From Bacteroides pyogenes (GTDB taxonomy: Bacteria; Bacteroidota; Bacteroidia; Bacteroidales; Bacteroidaceae), in the NCBI RefSeq assembly GCF_014196225.1, contig NZ_JACIDI010000016.1, positions 1 to 64,000 of the forward strand: DNA of 64,000 nt, in the 5' to 3' direction. Below, in pieces: positions 53,038-62,218 of this stretch. The position numbers were made by a program, and so were the translations under genes. The notes under the pieces were generated by a model, which saw only the letters and a list, made by a program, of their open reading frames with translations, ran no database searches and was not told the origin of the DNA. How positions within the stretch are numbered: position 1 is the stretch's first letter; each line of letters opens with the position of its first letter.

Positions 53038-54222
53038 ATGTACGGTAGAATGCAGAAACATCTCAGTCAGACACTGGCTGAAATAAAGGAAGCCGGGCTT
53101 TATAAAGAAGAACGGACCATTGAAAGTTCACAACAAGCAGCAATCACTGTAAAAGGAAAAGAAGTGCTGAACTTTTGCGCTAACAATTATTTAGGTTTAT
53201 CCAACCATCCCCGCCTGATCAAAGCCTCGCAAGAGATGATGGACCGCCGCGGATACGGAATGTCGTCCGTCCGTTTCATCTGCGGTACACAAGACATACA
53301 TAAAGAGTTGGAAGCCGCCATCTCCGAATACTTCCGGACAGAAGACACGATTCTATATGCCGCCTGCTTCGATGCGAACGGAGGAGTATTCGAACCCCTG
53401 TTCGGCGAAGAGGACGCTATCATCTCGGACTCTTTGAACCACGCTTCCATCATCGATGGCGTACGGCTTTGCAAAGCGAAGCGTTACCGCTATGCGAACG
53501 CCGACATGCAGGATCTGGAAAGATGCCTGAAAGAAGCGCAAGCGCAACGTTTCCGCATCATCGTCACCGACGGGGTGTTCTCAATGGACGGTAACGTAGC
53601 TCCTATGGATCGAATCTGCGACCTTGCAGAGAAATACGACGCGCTGGTAATGGTGGACGAATCGCACTCGGCAGGCGTGGTAGGGGCTACCGGGCACGGA
53701 GTAAGCGAATTGTTCAAGACTCACGGACGTGTGGACATTTACACCGGAACGCTGGGCAAGGCTTTCGGCGGTGCATTGGGCGGTTTCACCACCGGACGCA
53801 AAGAAATCATCGACCTGTTGCGCCAACGCAGCCGTCCGTATCTCTTCTCCAACTCACTGGCACCGGGTATCATAGGTGCGAGCATCGAAGTTTTCAAGAT
53901 GCTGAAGGAAAACAATGACCTGCACGACAAGCTGGTAGAGAATGTGACTTATTTCCGTGAGAAGATGACAGCCGCGGGATTCGACATCAAACCGACTCAA
54001 AGCGCCATTTGCGCCGTCATGCTGTATGATGCCAAACTGTCTCAGGTTTTTGCGGCGCGGATGCAGGAAGAGGGAATTTATGTGACCGGATTCTATTATC
54101 CGGTGGTTCCGAAAGAACAGGCTCGAATCCGCGTGCAGATTTCCGCTGGACACGAAAAAGAACATCTGGATAAGTGCATAGCCGCATTTATCAAGGTGGG
54201 CAAAGATCTCGGAGTGCTATAA
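53038..54222 (+). CDS. kbl: glycine C-acetyltransferase (KBL)
   Basis: A 394-residue PLP enzyme that converts 2-amino-3-ketobutyrate and CoA to glycine and acetyl-CoA, completing threonine breakdown. The PLP lysine is K241 in GTLGKAFGGALGG, and the cofactor-binding aspartate is in VMVDESHSAG. It belongs to the alpha-oxoamine synthase family, so serine palmitoyltransferase or 8-amino-7-oxononanoate synthase are relatives. The adjacent divergent threonine dehydrogenase gene supports KBL. Confidence 0.95.
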   Translation: MYGRMQKHLSQTLAEIKEAGLYKEERTIESSQQAAITVKGKEVLNFCANNYLGLSNHPRLIKASQEMMDRRGYGMSSVRFICGTQDIHKELEAAISEYFRTEDTILYAACFDANGGVFEPLFGEEDAIISDSLNHASIIDGVRLCKAKRYRYANADMQDLERCLKEAQAQRFRIIVTDGVFSMDGNVAPMDRICDLAEKYDALVMVDESHSAGVVGATGHGVSELFKTHGRVDIYTGTLGKAFGGALGGFTTGRKEIIDLLRQRSRPYLFSNSLAPGIIGASIEVFKMLKENNDLHDKLVENVTYFREKMTAAGFDIKPTQSAICAVMLYDAKLSQVFAARMQEEGIYVTGFYYPVVPKEQARIRVQISAGHEKEHLDKCIAAFIKVGKDLGVL

Positions 54223-54239
54223 CGCGAAACTCCGGAAAC

Positions 54240-54288
54240 ATGAGCATACGGCAAATACGGGTGTCTCCCACTTTCGCCGTATGCTCAT
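54240..54288 (+). terminator. kbl terminator-like hairpin
   Basis: Perfect 13-bp arms ATGAGCATACGGC (54240-54252) and GCCGTATGCTCAT (54276-54288); the following tract is only weakly T-rich. Confidence 0.55.
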
Positions 54289-54339
54289 TATTAATGTATC
54301 CGCCGAAACTCATATCCAAACCTCAAAAAAACGAACTCA

Positions 54340-54753
54340 ATGGAAGAACTTACCCTCACTACCCCCGCACTTCTTTTTTCGGCAGTTTCGCTGATTCTGC
54401 TGGCATATACCAATCGGTTTCTATCTTATGCGCAGCTGGTTCGGCAATTACGCGACCGCTACATGGAAGATCCCGCAGACATCACGGTGGCGCAGATCGA
54501 GAACCTGCGGAAACGCTTGAACCTGACTCGTACTATGCAAGGACTGGGCATCGCAAGCCTCTTCCTCTGTGTTGTCAGCATGTTTCTCATCTACATTGGA
54601 TTGCAAATCTTTTCGGCCTACGTGTTCGGAATCGCACTGATCCTGCTGATAGCTTCCTTAGGAGTGTCTTTTCACGAAATACAGATATCTACCCGCTCTT
54701 TGGAAATCTATCTGGGAACAATGGAGAAAGGGCAAACCAAAAAGCGCAAATAA
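54340..54753 (+). CDS. DUF2721 membrane protein
   Basis: A 137-residue inner-membrane protein with three hydrophobic helices (about 8-27, 68-88 and 90-112), matching DUF2721. A conserved charged stretch between helices one and two (LRDRYMEDPADITVAQIENLRKRL, shown here as LRDRYME and IENLRKRL regions) lies in the cytoplasm or periplasm. Function unknown. It follows kbl by 117 bases on the same strand. Confidence 0.8.
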   Translation: MEELTLTTPALLFSAVSLILLAYTNRFLSYAQLVRQLRDRYMEDPADITVAQIENLRKRLNLTRTMQGLGIASLFLCVVSMFLIYIGLQIFSAYVFGIALILLIASLGVSFHEIQISTRSLEIYLGTMEKGQTKKRK

Positions 54754-54813
54754 AAAACTGCCCAGAAATTCATCCGGACAGCCCATATAGATCATTCGTA
54801 CTTTAACACCTCA

Positions 54814-55293
54814 TCAACGCTGCGCCAACTGCGAGTCGACAAAGAAGATACCGGCATCGCCCGCCTTCTTAATCCTGTCGACAATACCTTGTACGGTAGC
54901 TTCTTCTTCCACCTGCTCCCGAACGAATCCCCACAGGAAGTCCTGAGAAGCCTTATCTTTCTCAGCTGCAGCAACATCTACCAACTTGTCTACCAATTCA
55001 GAGATGTGGCATTCGTGTTTATACACATGTTCAAACACTTCCAACGGAGTGCCCCAACCGGTAGGAACCACATCTATCTTGTCTATTTGGGCAGTACCAC
55101 CGCGTTTGATAATATAATCAGCCATCGAACAAGCATGCTCTACTTCTTCAAAATATTGTTTTCTCATCCAATGAGCGAAACCGCTATAGCCTTCTTTATC
55201 GAAATAGAAAGACATTGACAGGTACAGGTTAGCAGACCACATTTCCATCGTGATCTGTTCATTCATTGCTTTTTGTAATTTTTCTGAAATCAT
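54814..55293 (-). CDS. ftnA: bacterial ferritin
   Basis: A 159-residue non-heme ferritin that stores iron in a 24-subunit shell. The ferroxidase ligands are visible as E17 (ITMEMWSAN), E49/E50 and H53 (FEEVEHACS), and E94 (YKHECHISE). It has its own promoter element at 55344-55351. In Bacteroides ferritin and Dps together handle iron under changing oxygen; dps lies 17 kb away here. Confidence 0.95.
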   Translation of the reverse strand: MISEKLQKAMNEQITMEMWSANLYLSMSFYFDKEGYSGFAHWMRKQYFEEVEHACSMADYIIKRGGTAQIDKIDVVPTGWGTPLEVFEHVYKHECHISELVDKLVDVAAAEKDKASQDFLWGFVREQVEEEATVQGIVDRIKKAGDAGIFFVDSQLAQR

Positions 55294-55343
55294 AATCGTT
55301 TTTATTTTAAAATTATCAACAATTCCTTCGTCTGAACTAATTA

Positions 55344-55351
55344 CAAAAGTA
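55344..55351 (-). promoter_or_regulatory. -7 element of the ferritin gene
   Basis: CAAAAGTA on the plus strand is TACTTTTG on the minus strand, 51 bases upstream of the ATG. Confidence 0.55.
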
Positions 55352-55410
55352 ACAAGGTTTCAAAAAGAATTGTTTCATGTCGTTCTTTTTTTTAAACTAC
55401 GTTCACATCT

Positions 55411-56574
55411 TTATATCATCAGCTCGGCAGAAGTATAGCTTTTGGGCAACTCCCGGCAATTGTAGCCGGAAGCCATCACTTCTCCGTAAGCTCCAGCAGA
55501 GCGGATGGCGATCAGATCGCCCCGCCTTACCTTATTCAAATCTATCGCCTTACCAAACACGTCGGATGTTTCGCAAACAGGGCCCACTACATCATACGCT
55601 TGCACAACATCGTCGGAAGTAAGATTCTCTATCTTATGATAAGCCTGATACAAAGCAGAGCGAATCAACTCCGTCATACCCGCGTCCAGGATGGCGAACT
55701 TTTTCTTCGTTCCCTGCTTGACATACAACACTTTCGATATCAATGAACCGCACTGACCGACAACAGATCGCCCGAGCTCGAAGTGCAACGTTTGATAAGG
55801 ACGGAGCTTCAACTGCCCCGCATAAGTCGCGAAGTAATCTTTGAAGTTGGGAACGGCCTGGCGGTTAGGATGTGCATAATTAATGCCCAAACCGCCGCCG
55901 ACATTGATATGCTCTACCAGAATACAACGTGCCTCCAACTTATCTTGCAGTTCATTTACCCTGTTGCATAAAGCAATAAAATCGCCCATATCCAGAATCT
56001 GAGAACCGATATGAAAATGAAGCCCGATAAACTTCACGTTCTTCATCTCCAAAGCTGTGTCGACAACCCGGTCCATATCTTCCATACTTATTCCGAATTT
56101 ATTCTCGGCCAGCCCCGTTGTAATATTGGCATGGGTATGCGCTCCCACGTCCGGATTGATACGAAAAGCCACTTTCGCCACTTTATTCTGTGCGGCAGCC
56201 AATTCGTTGATTACTTCCAGTTCGGGAACAGACTCTACATTGAAGCAAAAGATGCCGTGCTCCAGCGCGAGATTGATTTCCCAATCGGCCTTGCCTACAC
56301 CGGCAAACACAATCTTATCGGCAGAAAATCCAGCACGGATAGCGGCACGGATTTCTCCGCCACTCACGCAATCGGCACCCAATCCGCTTTCACGAATCAC
56401 AGAAAGCAGTTTGGAATTGACGTTCGCTTTCATGGCATAATGCACTGCATAATTCGGATATTTGATTGTCTCCCGGTGAATGGCAGCCAGCGTATCACTC
56501 AGAACTTGTATATCGTAGAAATAGAAAGGGGTTTGCAAATCACAGAATTTATCAAGAGGAAATACTCCCTTCAT
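55411..56574 (-). CDS. lysA: diaminopimelate decarboxylase
   Basis: A 387-residue PLP-dependent fold-III decarboxylase that makes L-lysine from meso-diaminopimelate. The PLP lysine is K49 in YAMKANVN. The glycine-rich phosphate loop is in VNVGGGLGINY-like sequence (INVGGGLGINY). The C-terminal active-site Cys lies in VGPVCETSDVF, and Tyr in SAGAYGEVMAS. It is transcribed with lysC (72 bases upstream), giving the first and last steps of lysine synthesis in one unit. Confidence 0.95.
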   Translation of the reverse strand: MKGVFPLDKFCDLQTPFYFYDIQVLSDTLAAIHRETIKYPNYAVHYAMKANVNSKLLSVIRESGLGADCVSGGEIRAAIRAGFSADKIVFAGVGKADWEINLALEHGIFCFNVESVPELEVINELAAAQNKVAKVAFRINPDVGAHTHANITTGLAENKFGISMEDMDRVVDTALEMKNVKFIGLHFHIGSQILDMGDFIALCNRVNELQDKLEARCILVEHINVGGGLGINYAHPNRQAVPNFKDYFATYAGQLKLRPYQTLHFELGRSVVGQCGSLISKVLYVKQGTKKKFAILDAGMTELIRSALYQAYHKIENLTSDDVVQAYDVVGPVCETSDVFGKAIDLNKVRRGDLIAIRSAGAYGEVMASGYNCRELPKSYTSAELMI

Positions 56575-56646
56575 CGCCCGAAATTTATTTGATTAATATA
56601 ATAAGAAAGTACGGCAAAGTGCATTTCAAAAATTCCGCTACCGCAA

Positions 56647-57966
56647 TCACTTATCATTAAAGAGCATATCGCTCAATGATTGCAGCGCTTTTTTCTTATC
56701 GCACTCACGGATAAGGAACGAAATATTATAATTGCTGCCGCCGAATGAGATCATCCGCACGGGAATATCTCTCATCGCATCCAACGCCCGGGCTTCAAAA
56801 CCGACATTTTCCCATTCCAGGTCGCCTACTACGCAAACAATGCACATGTCCTCATCCACAGTCACCGTCCCATATTTCTTCAGGTCGTCGAGTATCTCAT
56901 TCAGATGCTTCGTATTGTCTACAGTCACGGAAACCCCTACCTCCGACGTACAAATCATATCGATGGATGTCTGGTAGCTTTCGAATATCTCGAAAACCTT
57001 GCGCAAGAAACCATGAGCCAGCAACATCCGGCTCGATTTTATTTTGATCGCCGTAATGTTTTCCTTGGCGGCCACCGCCTTTATCTTGCCTTTTTCCGTA
57101 TCGTTGGATATCAATGTTCCCGGAGCTTCCGGCGCCATCGTATTCAACAGACGCACGGGAATATTAGCATATTTGGCAGGCTGCACGCAAGTAGGATGCA
57201 AAATCTTCGCGCCGAAATAAGCCAACTCTGCGGCTTCTTCGAAGTGCAACTGACGAACCGGTGCTGTTTTATCCACAATCCTCGGATCGTTATTGTGCAT
57301 GCCATCGATATCCGTCCAAATCTGAATTTCGGACGCACCTACCGCCGCGCCTATCAGAGAAGCCGTATAGTCGCTCCCTCCCCGCTGGAGATTATCGATC
57401 TCACCATATGCGTTGCGGCAAATAAATCCCTGAGTAATATAAATTTCCGTATCCGGATAAAGCTCCAGCTGCATGTTCAGTTTTTCCTTAATATAGACAG
57501 GATCGGGCTCCGCATTCTTATCGGTACGCATATATTCCAAAGCCGGCAACAACACAGAGTTTACTCCACACTCCTGCAAATAAAAGTTCATCATCGCCGT
57601 AGAAATCAATTCGCCCTGTGCCAGCACCACTTTCTCTTCAAATAAAGTAAAGAGGTCTTTGGTATAAGAGCGTATATAATCGAAATGAGCCTTGACGGTA
57701 TCCATCCCTTTCTGTTTATACTCCCGAGTGGCGTAAAGCTCATCAACATGCTGCTTGTATTTAGCTTCCAGCTTATTGATAATCTCGTTGGCACCCTCCG
57801 GATTCTTCTTATACAGATAGTCCGAAATTTCCACCAATGTATTTGTAGTTCCCGACATGGCAGACAGAACCACTATTTTTCTTTCACCATCGGTAATCAA
57901 TTTGGCTACTTCCTTCATGCGTTGAGCAGAACCTACGGAAGTTCCTCCAAACTTTAAAACTTTCAT
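56647..57966 (-). CDS. lysC: aspartate kinase
   Basis: A 439-residue aspartokinase that phosphorylates aspartate, the entry step to lysine, threonine and methionine. The kinase domain (about 1-290) begins VLKFGGTSVGSA and includes LQRGGSDYTASLIGAA and WTDIDGMHNNDPRIV. Two C-terminal ACT domains (about 300-439; SVTVDNTKHLNEIL, VCVVGDLEWENVGF) indicate feedback inhibition, most likely by lysine given the lysA neighbour. It is monofunctional, with no homoserine dehydrogenase fused. Confidence 0.95.
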   Translation of the reverse strand: MKVLKFGGTSVGSAQRMKEVAKLITDGERKIVVLSAMSGTTNTLVEISDYLYKKNPEGANEIINKLEAKYKQHVDELYATREYKQKGMDTVKAHFDYIRSYTKDLFTLFEEKVVLAQGELISTAMMNFYLQECGVNSVLLPALEYMRTDKNAEPDPVYIKEKLNMQLELYPDTEIYITQGFICRNAYGEIDNLQRGGSDYTASLIGAAVGASEIQIWTDIDGMHNNDPRIVDKTAPVRQLHFEEAAELAYFGAKILHPTCVQPAKYANIPVRLLNTMAPEAPGTLISNDTEKGKIKAVAAKENITAIKIKSSRMLLAHGFLRKVFEIFESYQTSIDMICTSEVGVSVTVDNTKHLNEILDDLKKYGTVTVDEDMCIVCVVGDLEWENVGFEARALDAMRDIPVRMISFGGSNYNISFLIRECDKKKALQSLSDMLFNDK

Positions 57967-57979
57967 TTTCGTTACTGTT

Positions 57980-58705
57980 TTAATTATCTATATTTAAATC
58001 TATCTCTATGGTTTTCAACTCCGGAATATATTCGTCGGTCACATCGGTTATATAATGTTCCTTACAACAATATACCCTGCCGGGGTATTCTTTCAGCAAC
58101 TGGAGGTTATGCGTAGTGATAATGACAGAAGATCCCGTCTCACAAATGTTATGAAGTATGCCGACAATAGCCCTTCCGGTCTCTGCGTCCAGATTCCCCG
58201 TCGGCTCATCGGCAAGGATGATCTCCGGCGAATTGAGCACAGCCCGTGCTATCACAATTCGTTGCTGCTCGCCGCCCGAAAGCTCGTTCGGAAGTTTATA
58301 CCCTTTATTCGACATTCCCACCAATTGCAGTACTTCATCGATTCGGTCTTTCATCTCCTGCTTGTTTCTCCAGCCGGTGGCCCGAAGCACAAATTCAAGG
58401 TTATCATACACCGTACGGTCTGTCAATAACTGGAAATCCTGAAATACAATGCCCAATCTTTTTCTTAACTGCGGAATATGTTTCCGCTTAATAGAGCACA
58501 TATCATACCCCAACACTTCCGCTTCGCCGCTCAGCACATCCAGTTCGCCGTACAAAGTTTTCAGCAGACTTGTTTTTCCCGATCCTACTTTCCCTATCAG
58601 ATAAACAAACTCTCCTTTATGCAACTCCAGATTGACTTCCTTCAGCACACAAAGCTCCTGCTGATGAATCTCTACATCTTTATATCGAATCAATGTCTCT
58701 TCCAT
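57980..58705 (-). CDS. ftsE: FtsE-like ABC transporter ATPase
   Basis: A 241-residue ATP-binding protein. Walker A is GKVGSGKTS (38-46), the signature LSGGEQQR (142-149), Walker B IILADEP (162-168), and the H-loop TTHNLQLL. It is closest in pattern to FtsE, which with FtsX controls septal peptidoglycan hydrolases, but no ftsX gene is adjacent, so a LolD/MacB-like role is possible. Its ATG lies inside the end of hisIE (16-base overlap), and it is followed by lysC, so it is co-transcribed with the his and lys genes. Confidence 0.85.
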   Translation of the reverse strand: MEETLIRYKDVEIHQQELCVLKEVNLELHKGEFVYLIGKVGSGKTSLLKTLYGELDVLSGEAEVLGYDMCSIKRKHIPQLRKRLGIVFQDFQLLTDRTVYDNLEFVLRATGWRNKQEMKDRIDEVLQLVGMSNKGYKLPNELSGGEQQRIVIARAVLNSPEIILADEPTGNLDAETGRAIVGILHNICETGSSVIITTHNLQLLKEYPGRVYCCKEHYITDVTDEYIPELKTIEIDLNIDN

Positions 58706-59298
58706 GTGTCACTGTGCCTGTCGCTCAACTCCCGGGCAAGGTCTTCGATACCATACCCCTTTGAAGCAAGTAATACAATCAAATGATAAATCAAGTCGGC
58801 TCCCTCATAAATCAATCGTTGATCGGTGCCGTTCGTCGCCTCAATCACTGTTTCCACAGCCTCCTCTCCTACCTTTTGCGCGATTTTATTTATTCCCTCG
58901 CGAAATAGGCTGGTGGTATAAGAACCTTCGGGCATTTCTTCACGGCGTTTATCGATAAAGTCTTGCAGCAGTTTTAAAAACATGACGGGTTCCTCATTTT
59001 TCTCCCCCCAACAAGTATCCGTACCCGTATGGCATACGGGGCCTGCCGGGTTTACCTCAATCAAAAGAGTGTCATTATCACAATCGGCCTTAACCGAAAC
59101 TACCCGAAGAAAATTTCCGCTTTCTTCGCCTTTTGTCCATAAGCGTTTTTTGGAACGGCTGTAAAAAGTTACTTTCCCGGATTCCATAGTCCGGTCGTAA
59201 GCCTCCCTGTCCATGAACCCCAGCATCAGAACTTTTCTTGTCTCACTATCCTGTATGACAGCCGGGATGAGTCCATTCATTTTATCGAAATCCAGCAT
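58690..59298 (-). CDS. hisIE: HisIE bifunctional histidine-synthesis enzyme
   Basis: A 202-residue fusion. The N-terminal phosphoribosyl-AMP cyclohydrolase (about 1-110) has the metal-site cluster VKADCDNDTLL and the Cys/His pair in GPVCHTGTDTCW. The C-terminal phosphoribosyl-ATP pyrophosphatase (about 110-202) has KVGEEAVETVIEA. It performs steps two and three of histidine synthesis and lies 10 bases after hisF. Confidence 0.96.
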   Translation of the reverse strand: MLDFDKMNGLIPAVIQDSETRKVLMLGFMDREAYDRTMESGKVTFYSRSKKRLWTKGEESGNFLRVVSVKADCDNDTLLIEVNPAGPVCHTGTDTCWGEKNEEPVMFLKLLQDFIDKRREEMPEGSYTTSLFREGINKIAQKVGEEAVETVIEATNGTDQRLIYEGADLIYHLIVLLASKGYGIEDLARELSDRHSDTWKRH

Positions 59299-59308
59299 GC
59301 TATATTTA

Positions 59309-60103
59309 CTATTTATAAATTACCGGTGATGAATCATCGTTCAGGCATTTTGTTCTTATCGGAATATTCTGTGCGCAAAGATAAGATTTTAAATCGGGAA
59401 TTTTTATTTCTCCGAAGTGAAAAACGCTGGCAGCCAATGCTGCATCCGCTTTTCCAATTACAAACGCGTCACGAAAATGCTCTTTGGCCCCGGCTCCACC
59501 CGAAGCAATCACCGGTATAGACAGTTGCCCGGCTAAAGCAGCAAGCACATTGTTGGCATATCCGTTCTTTACCCCGTCATGGTCCATACTTGTGAACAGC
59601 ACCTCTCCCACTCCCCGATCCTGCGCCTCTTTCGTCCATTCGCACAATTCCTTATCCGTCTCTATCCGCCCCCCGTTCAAAAAACATTTCCAACCCGAAT
59701 CGGTTTGCTTGGCATCGACAGCCAACACACAAACCTGCGAACCGAAATGTTTGGCTATTTGGTCGATCAAGTTCGGATTACGAATAGCGGAAGAGTTTAT
59801 GGATATTTTATCCGCCCCGGCATTCAGAAGTCGGTCTACATCGCCAAGTTCATTAATTCCTCCTCCCACAGTAAACGGTATATTTATATTGGCAGAAATC
59901 CGCCTAACCAAGTCCGTAAAGGTTTTACGCCCTTCATGTGTGGCAGTGATATCCAAAAAGACAAGTTCGTCGGCGCCCTGTTCGCTGTAAGTGCGCGCCA
60001 ATTCGACAGGATCGCCCGCATGCCGCAAATTCACGAAATTCGTTCCTTTTACGGTTTGCCCATCCTTAATATCCAAGCAAGGTATAATTCTTTTTGCTAA
60101 CAC
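59309..60103 (-). CDS. hisF: imidazole glycerol phosphate synthase subunit HisF
   Basis: A 264-residue TIM-barrel cyclase that, with HisH, makes imidazole glycerol phosphate and AICAR. The catalytic aspartates are in [15 protein letters not shown] (D11) and [13 protein letters not shown]. Phosphate loops are in [11 protein letters not shown] and [13 protein letters not shown]. The C-terminal ~30 residues ([13 protein letters not shown]) extend beyond the core barrel. It lies between hisA and hisIE. Confidence 0.96.
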   Translation of the reverse strand: MLAKRIIPCLDIKDGQTVKGTNFVNLRHAGDPVELARTYSEQGADELVFLDITATHEGRKTFTDLVRRISANINIPFTVGGGINELGDVDRLLNAGADKISINSSAIRNPNLIDQIAKHFGSQVCVLAVDAKQTDSGWKCFLNGGRIETDKELCEWTKEAQDRGVGEVLFTSMDHDGVKNGYANNVLAALAGQLSIPVIASGGAGAKEHFRDAFVIGKADAALAASVFHFGEIKIPDLKSYLCAQNIPIRTKCLNDDSSPVIYK

Positions 60104-60157
60104 GGTTTTATTTACATTTTATATTTCATAAAAATAATCCGGGACATCCGGAACAAC

Positions 60158-60877
60158 TTATAAGAAAACACGTAAGTCTTTCAAAGAAATGCGACCCTCG
60201 TATAGCGCCTTTCCGAAAACAACCCCGGACACCTTCATCTCATTCAAAGCAATGATGTCATCCACTCTGCCCACTCCCCCGCTGGCTATCAAATAAAGCT
60301 CTGGGAATCGTTCCAACACTTCCTTATACAGATCGACGGAAAGTCCTTTGAGCATACCGTCGCAATCTATATCGGTACAGATCACTTTACGGATTCCCTT
60401 ATCCACATAATCCTCGAGAAACGGCAAAAGTTCACATTCGCTTTTGTCTTTCCATCCGTTCACTGCAATTTGGCGTCCCTTCACATCCGCTCCGAGGATA
60501 ATCCTTTCACTTCCATAGACAACCAGCCAATGAGAAAAACGCTGAGGGTCTTTCACCGCTATACTTCCTCCGGTAACCATCTGAGCACCACACTCAAAAG
60601 CGATTCTCAAATCTTCATCGCTCTTTATCCCGCCGCCAAAATCAATGGCCAACGATGTATGCGTGGCGATTCGTTCCAACACCCGGTAATTTACGATATG
60701 ACGAGAAACCGCCCCATCCAAATCGACCAAATGCAGCCTGCGGATACCATTTGCCTCAAACTCCTTGGCAACCTCCAACGGATCTTCATTATATACTTTT
60801 TTAGTATCATAATCTCCCTGAGAAAGGCGCACGCACTTCCCCTCGATCACATCAATAGCCGGAATAATTTCTATCAT
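60158..60877 (-). CDS. hisA: HisA isomerase
   Basis: A 239-residue TIM-barrel isomerase converting ProFAR to PRFAR. The catalytic aspartates are D8 in IIPAIDVIEGKCVRL and the one in ICTDIDCDGMLKG. Phosphate-binding loops are in IDFGGGIKSDEDL and IASGGVGRVDD. It is homologous to the HisF encoded next and lies between hisH and hisF in the expected order. Confidence 0.96.
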   Translation of the reverse strand: MIEIIPAIDVIEGKCVRLSQGDYDTKKVYNEDPLEVAKEFEANGIRRLHLVDLDGAVSRHIVNYRVLERIATHTSLAIDFGGGIKSDEDLRIAFECGAQMVTGGSIAVKDPQRFSHWLVVYGSERIILGADVKGRQIAVNGWKDKSECELLPFLEDYVDKGIRKVICTDIDCDGMLKGLSVDLYKEVLERFPELYLIASGGVGRVDDIIALNEMKVSGVVFGKALYEGRISLKDLRVFL

Positions 60878-60970
60878 CTATACATCTATCATTTATACTG
60901 TTTTGATTCAATGGACCGTTCCTTCTTTTCTGCAAAATCTATTTTGAAAAAATCAGAAACCGGATCGCGA

Positions 60971-61561
60971 TTACAAAGCCAGAAAATTCTTCAAAATCCG
61001 TTCGCCCGCTTCACCGCTTTTTTCGGGATGAAACTGGACTGCATAGAAATTGTCCTTATGCAAGGCTGCGCTGAACGGATGGATGTAGCCGGTCTCGGCA
61101 ACGGTAAATTCACAAACCGGTACATAAAAACTATGCACGAAATAAACATACTCTTCGTATCCGAATTTGTCGAATAATCGACAGTTGATATTCCGAATGG
61201 TATTCCATCCCATATGCGGCACCTTGCCTTCATGCTTCTGCGGAATGAAACGCCTGACATCGGCACCTAAAATATCAAGACAATCGGTCCCTCCTTCCTC
61301 TGAATACCTGCACATCAATTGCATACCCAGACAAATTCCTAAAACCGGTTGGCGCAAAGACTTTATCAACTTGTCCAAGCCCGATGTCCGCAGATATTCC
61401 ATAGTTGTTCCGGCCTCTCCCACACCCGGGAAAATCACTTTATCAGCAGACCGGAGCAATGCTTCGTCCGCTGTAATCAAAGTTTCCACTCCCAACCTTT
61501 TTAACGCACAATCAACCGACCGTACATTTCCGGCGTTATATTTCAATATAGCTACTTTCAT
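60971..61561 (-). CDS. hisH: HisH glutamine amidotransferase
   Basis: A 196-residue class I glutaminase that feeds ammonia to HisF. The catalytic triad is C77 (GICLGMQL) plus His and Glu in YAVQFHPEKSGEAG. The conserved FPGVGEAGTTM loop is present. It is the first gene of the hisH-A-F-IE run, preceded by a -7 element at 61619-61626. Confidence 0.96.
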   Translation of the reverse strand: MKVAILKYNAGNVRSVDCALKRLGVETLITADEALLRSADKVIFPGVGEAGTTMEYLRTSGLDKLIKSLRQPVLGICLGMQLMCRYSEEGGTDCLDILGADVRRFIPQKHEGKVPHMGWNTIRNINCRLFDKFGYEEYVYFVHSFYVPVCEFTVAETGYIHPFSAALHKDNFYAVQFHPEKSGEAGERILKNFLAL

Positions 61562-61854
61562 GAGCTAAATATCATTATTTTATCATTATATATCACACAC
61601 TCCGACCTATTCTGTTCGCAAAAATAACAAATTATTGTTAAATAATACACCCTTCAATCATAAAAAGTTGAAATAAACTCCAATAAATCTTCCGATCCGG
61701 AAGAAAACAGCCTTAAATCCCTCAGCCTATCACAAATCAAAACCAAAAAGTTTTTTCATAACAAAAACACTCAAAATGAGACAGTAAACTTTTACTCCAT
61801 TTCCAGCCTAAAAAAGTTTCCTTAAAAAACACTTGCAGATTTACAAGAAATAAC
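61562..61854. other. gap between hisH and tRNA-Asp
   Basis: AT-rich, with no gene. It contains the his promoter element near its left end and leads into the tRNA promoter at its right end. Confidence 0.6.
61619..61626 (-). promoter_or_regulatory. -7 element of the his operon
   Basis: CAAAAATA on the plus strand is TATTTTTG on the minus strand, 58 bases upstream of the hisH ATG. No clear -33 TTTG is seen at the right distance. Confidence 0.45.
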
Positions 61855-61862
61855 TATCTTTG
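61855..61862 (+). promoter_or_regulatory. tRNA-Asp promoter
   Basis: TATCTTTG, with CTTG at 61832-61835 about 19 bases upstream as a near -33 match. The predicted start is about 35 bases before the tRNA. Confidence 0.65.
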
Positions 61863-61903
61863 CACCCGCAATCAAGAGAGATTACAAATGAACAAAACTT
61901 TTT

Positions 61904-61977
61904 GGTGCGTTAGTTCAGTTGGTTAGAATACATGCCTGTCACGCATGGGGTCACGGGTTCGAGTCCCGTACGCACCG
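61904..61977 (+). tRNA. tRNA-Asp (GTC)
   Basis: A 74-base cloverleaf: acceptor arms GGTGCGT and ACGCACC, D-arm AGTTCAGTTGGTTAGAAT, anticodon stem CATGC/GCATG with anticodon GTC at 61938-61940, and T-arm ACGGGTTCGAGTCCCGT. The discriminator is G and no CCA is encoded. An integrase gene follows, so it may be the integration target of the element to its right. Confidence 0.97.
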
Positions 61978-62000
61978 CTTTCTTATGAAGTAAAATAAAG

Positions 62001-62033
62001 AAAAGTCCTGAAGTACAATACTTTAGGACTTTT
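62001..62033 (+). terminator. tRNA-Asp terminator
   Basis: 15-base arms AAAAGTCCTGAAGTA and TACTTTAGGACTTTT around a CAA loop, with one G-T wobble pair, then CTTTTTC. Confidence 0.85.
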
Positions 62034-62092
62034 CTTTTTCTCCAACACCACACCCAAAAGCCGCGGAATAACGCAGTTGGCACTGGCTTACC

Positions 62093-62126
62093 CGTTGGAC
62101 TTTTCGGAGCCGAAAAAAGTCCAACG
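62093..62126. repeat. inverted repeat between tRNA-Asp and integrase
   Basis: CGTTGGACTTTT (62093-62104) and AAAAGTCCAACG (62115-62126) are complementary, with CGG/CCG inside and a two-base bulge. It could be a terminator, an attachment-site feature or an integrase-binding site. Confidence 0.6.
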
Positions 62127-62218
62127 ATTTAGTTTTGTTTTCGCTGATTATCAACATTTTGCATAGTCTGATTTGGAACAATACGATTTAACTTTGTACC
62201 ACTAAAAATGCAAGAAGT

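Noticed and set aside
62116-62218. A promoter for the integrase with TAACTTTG at 62189-62196
   Set aside because: The -7 element is good, but the nearest TTTG is only 13 bases upstream, so the pair does not fit the usual spacing; not listed as a feature.
61950-62218. A direct repeat of the tRNA 3' end marking an attachment site
   Set aside because: I found no second copy within the window; the far end of the element lies beyond it.
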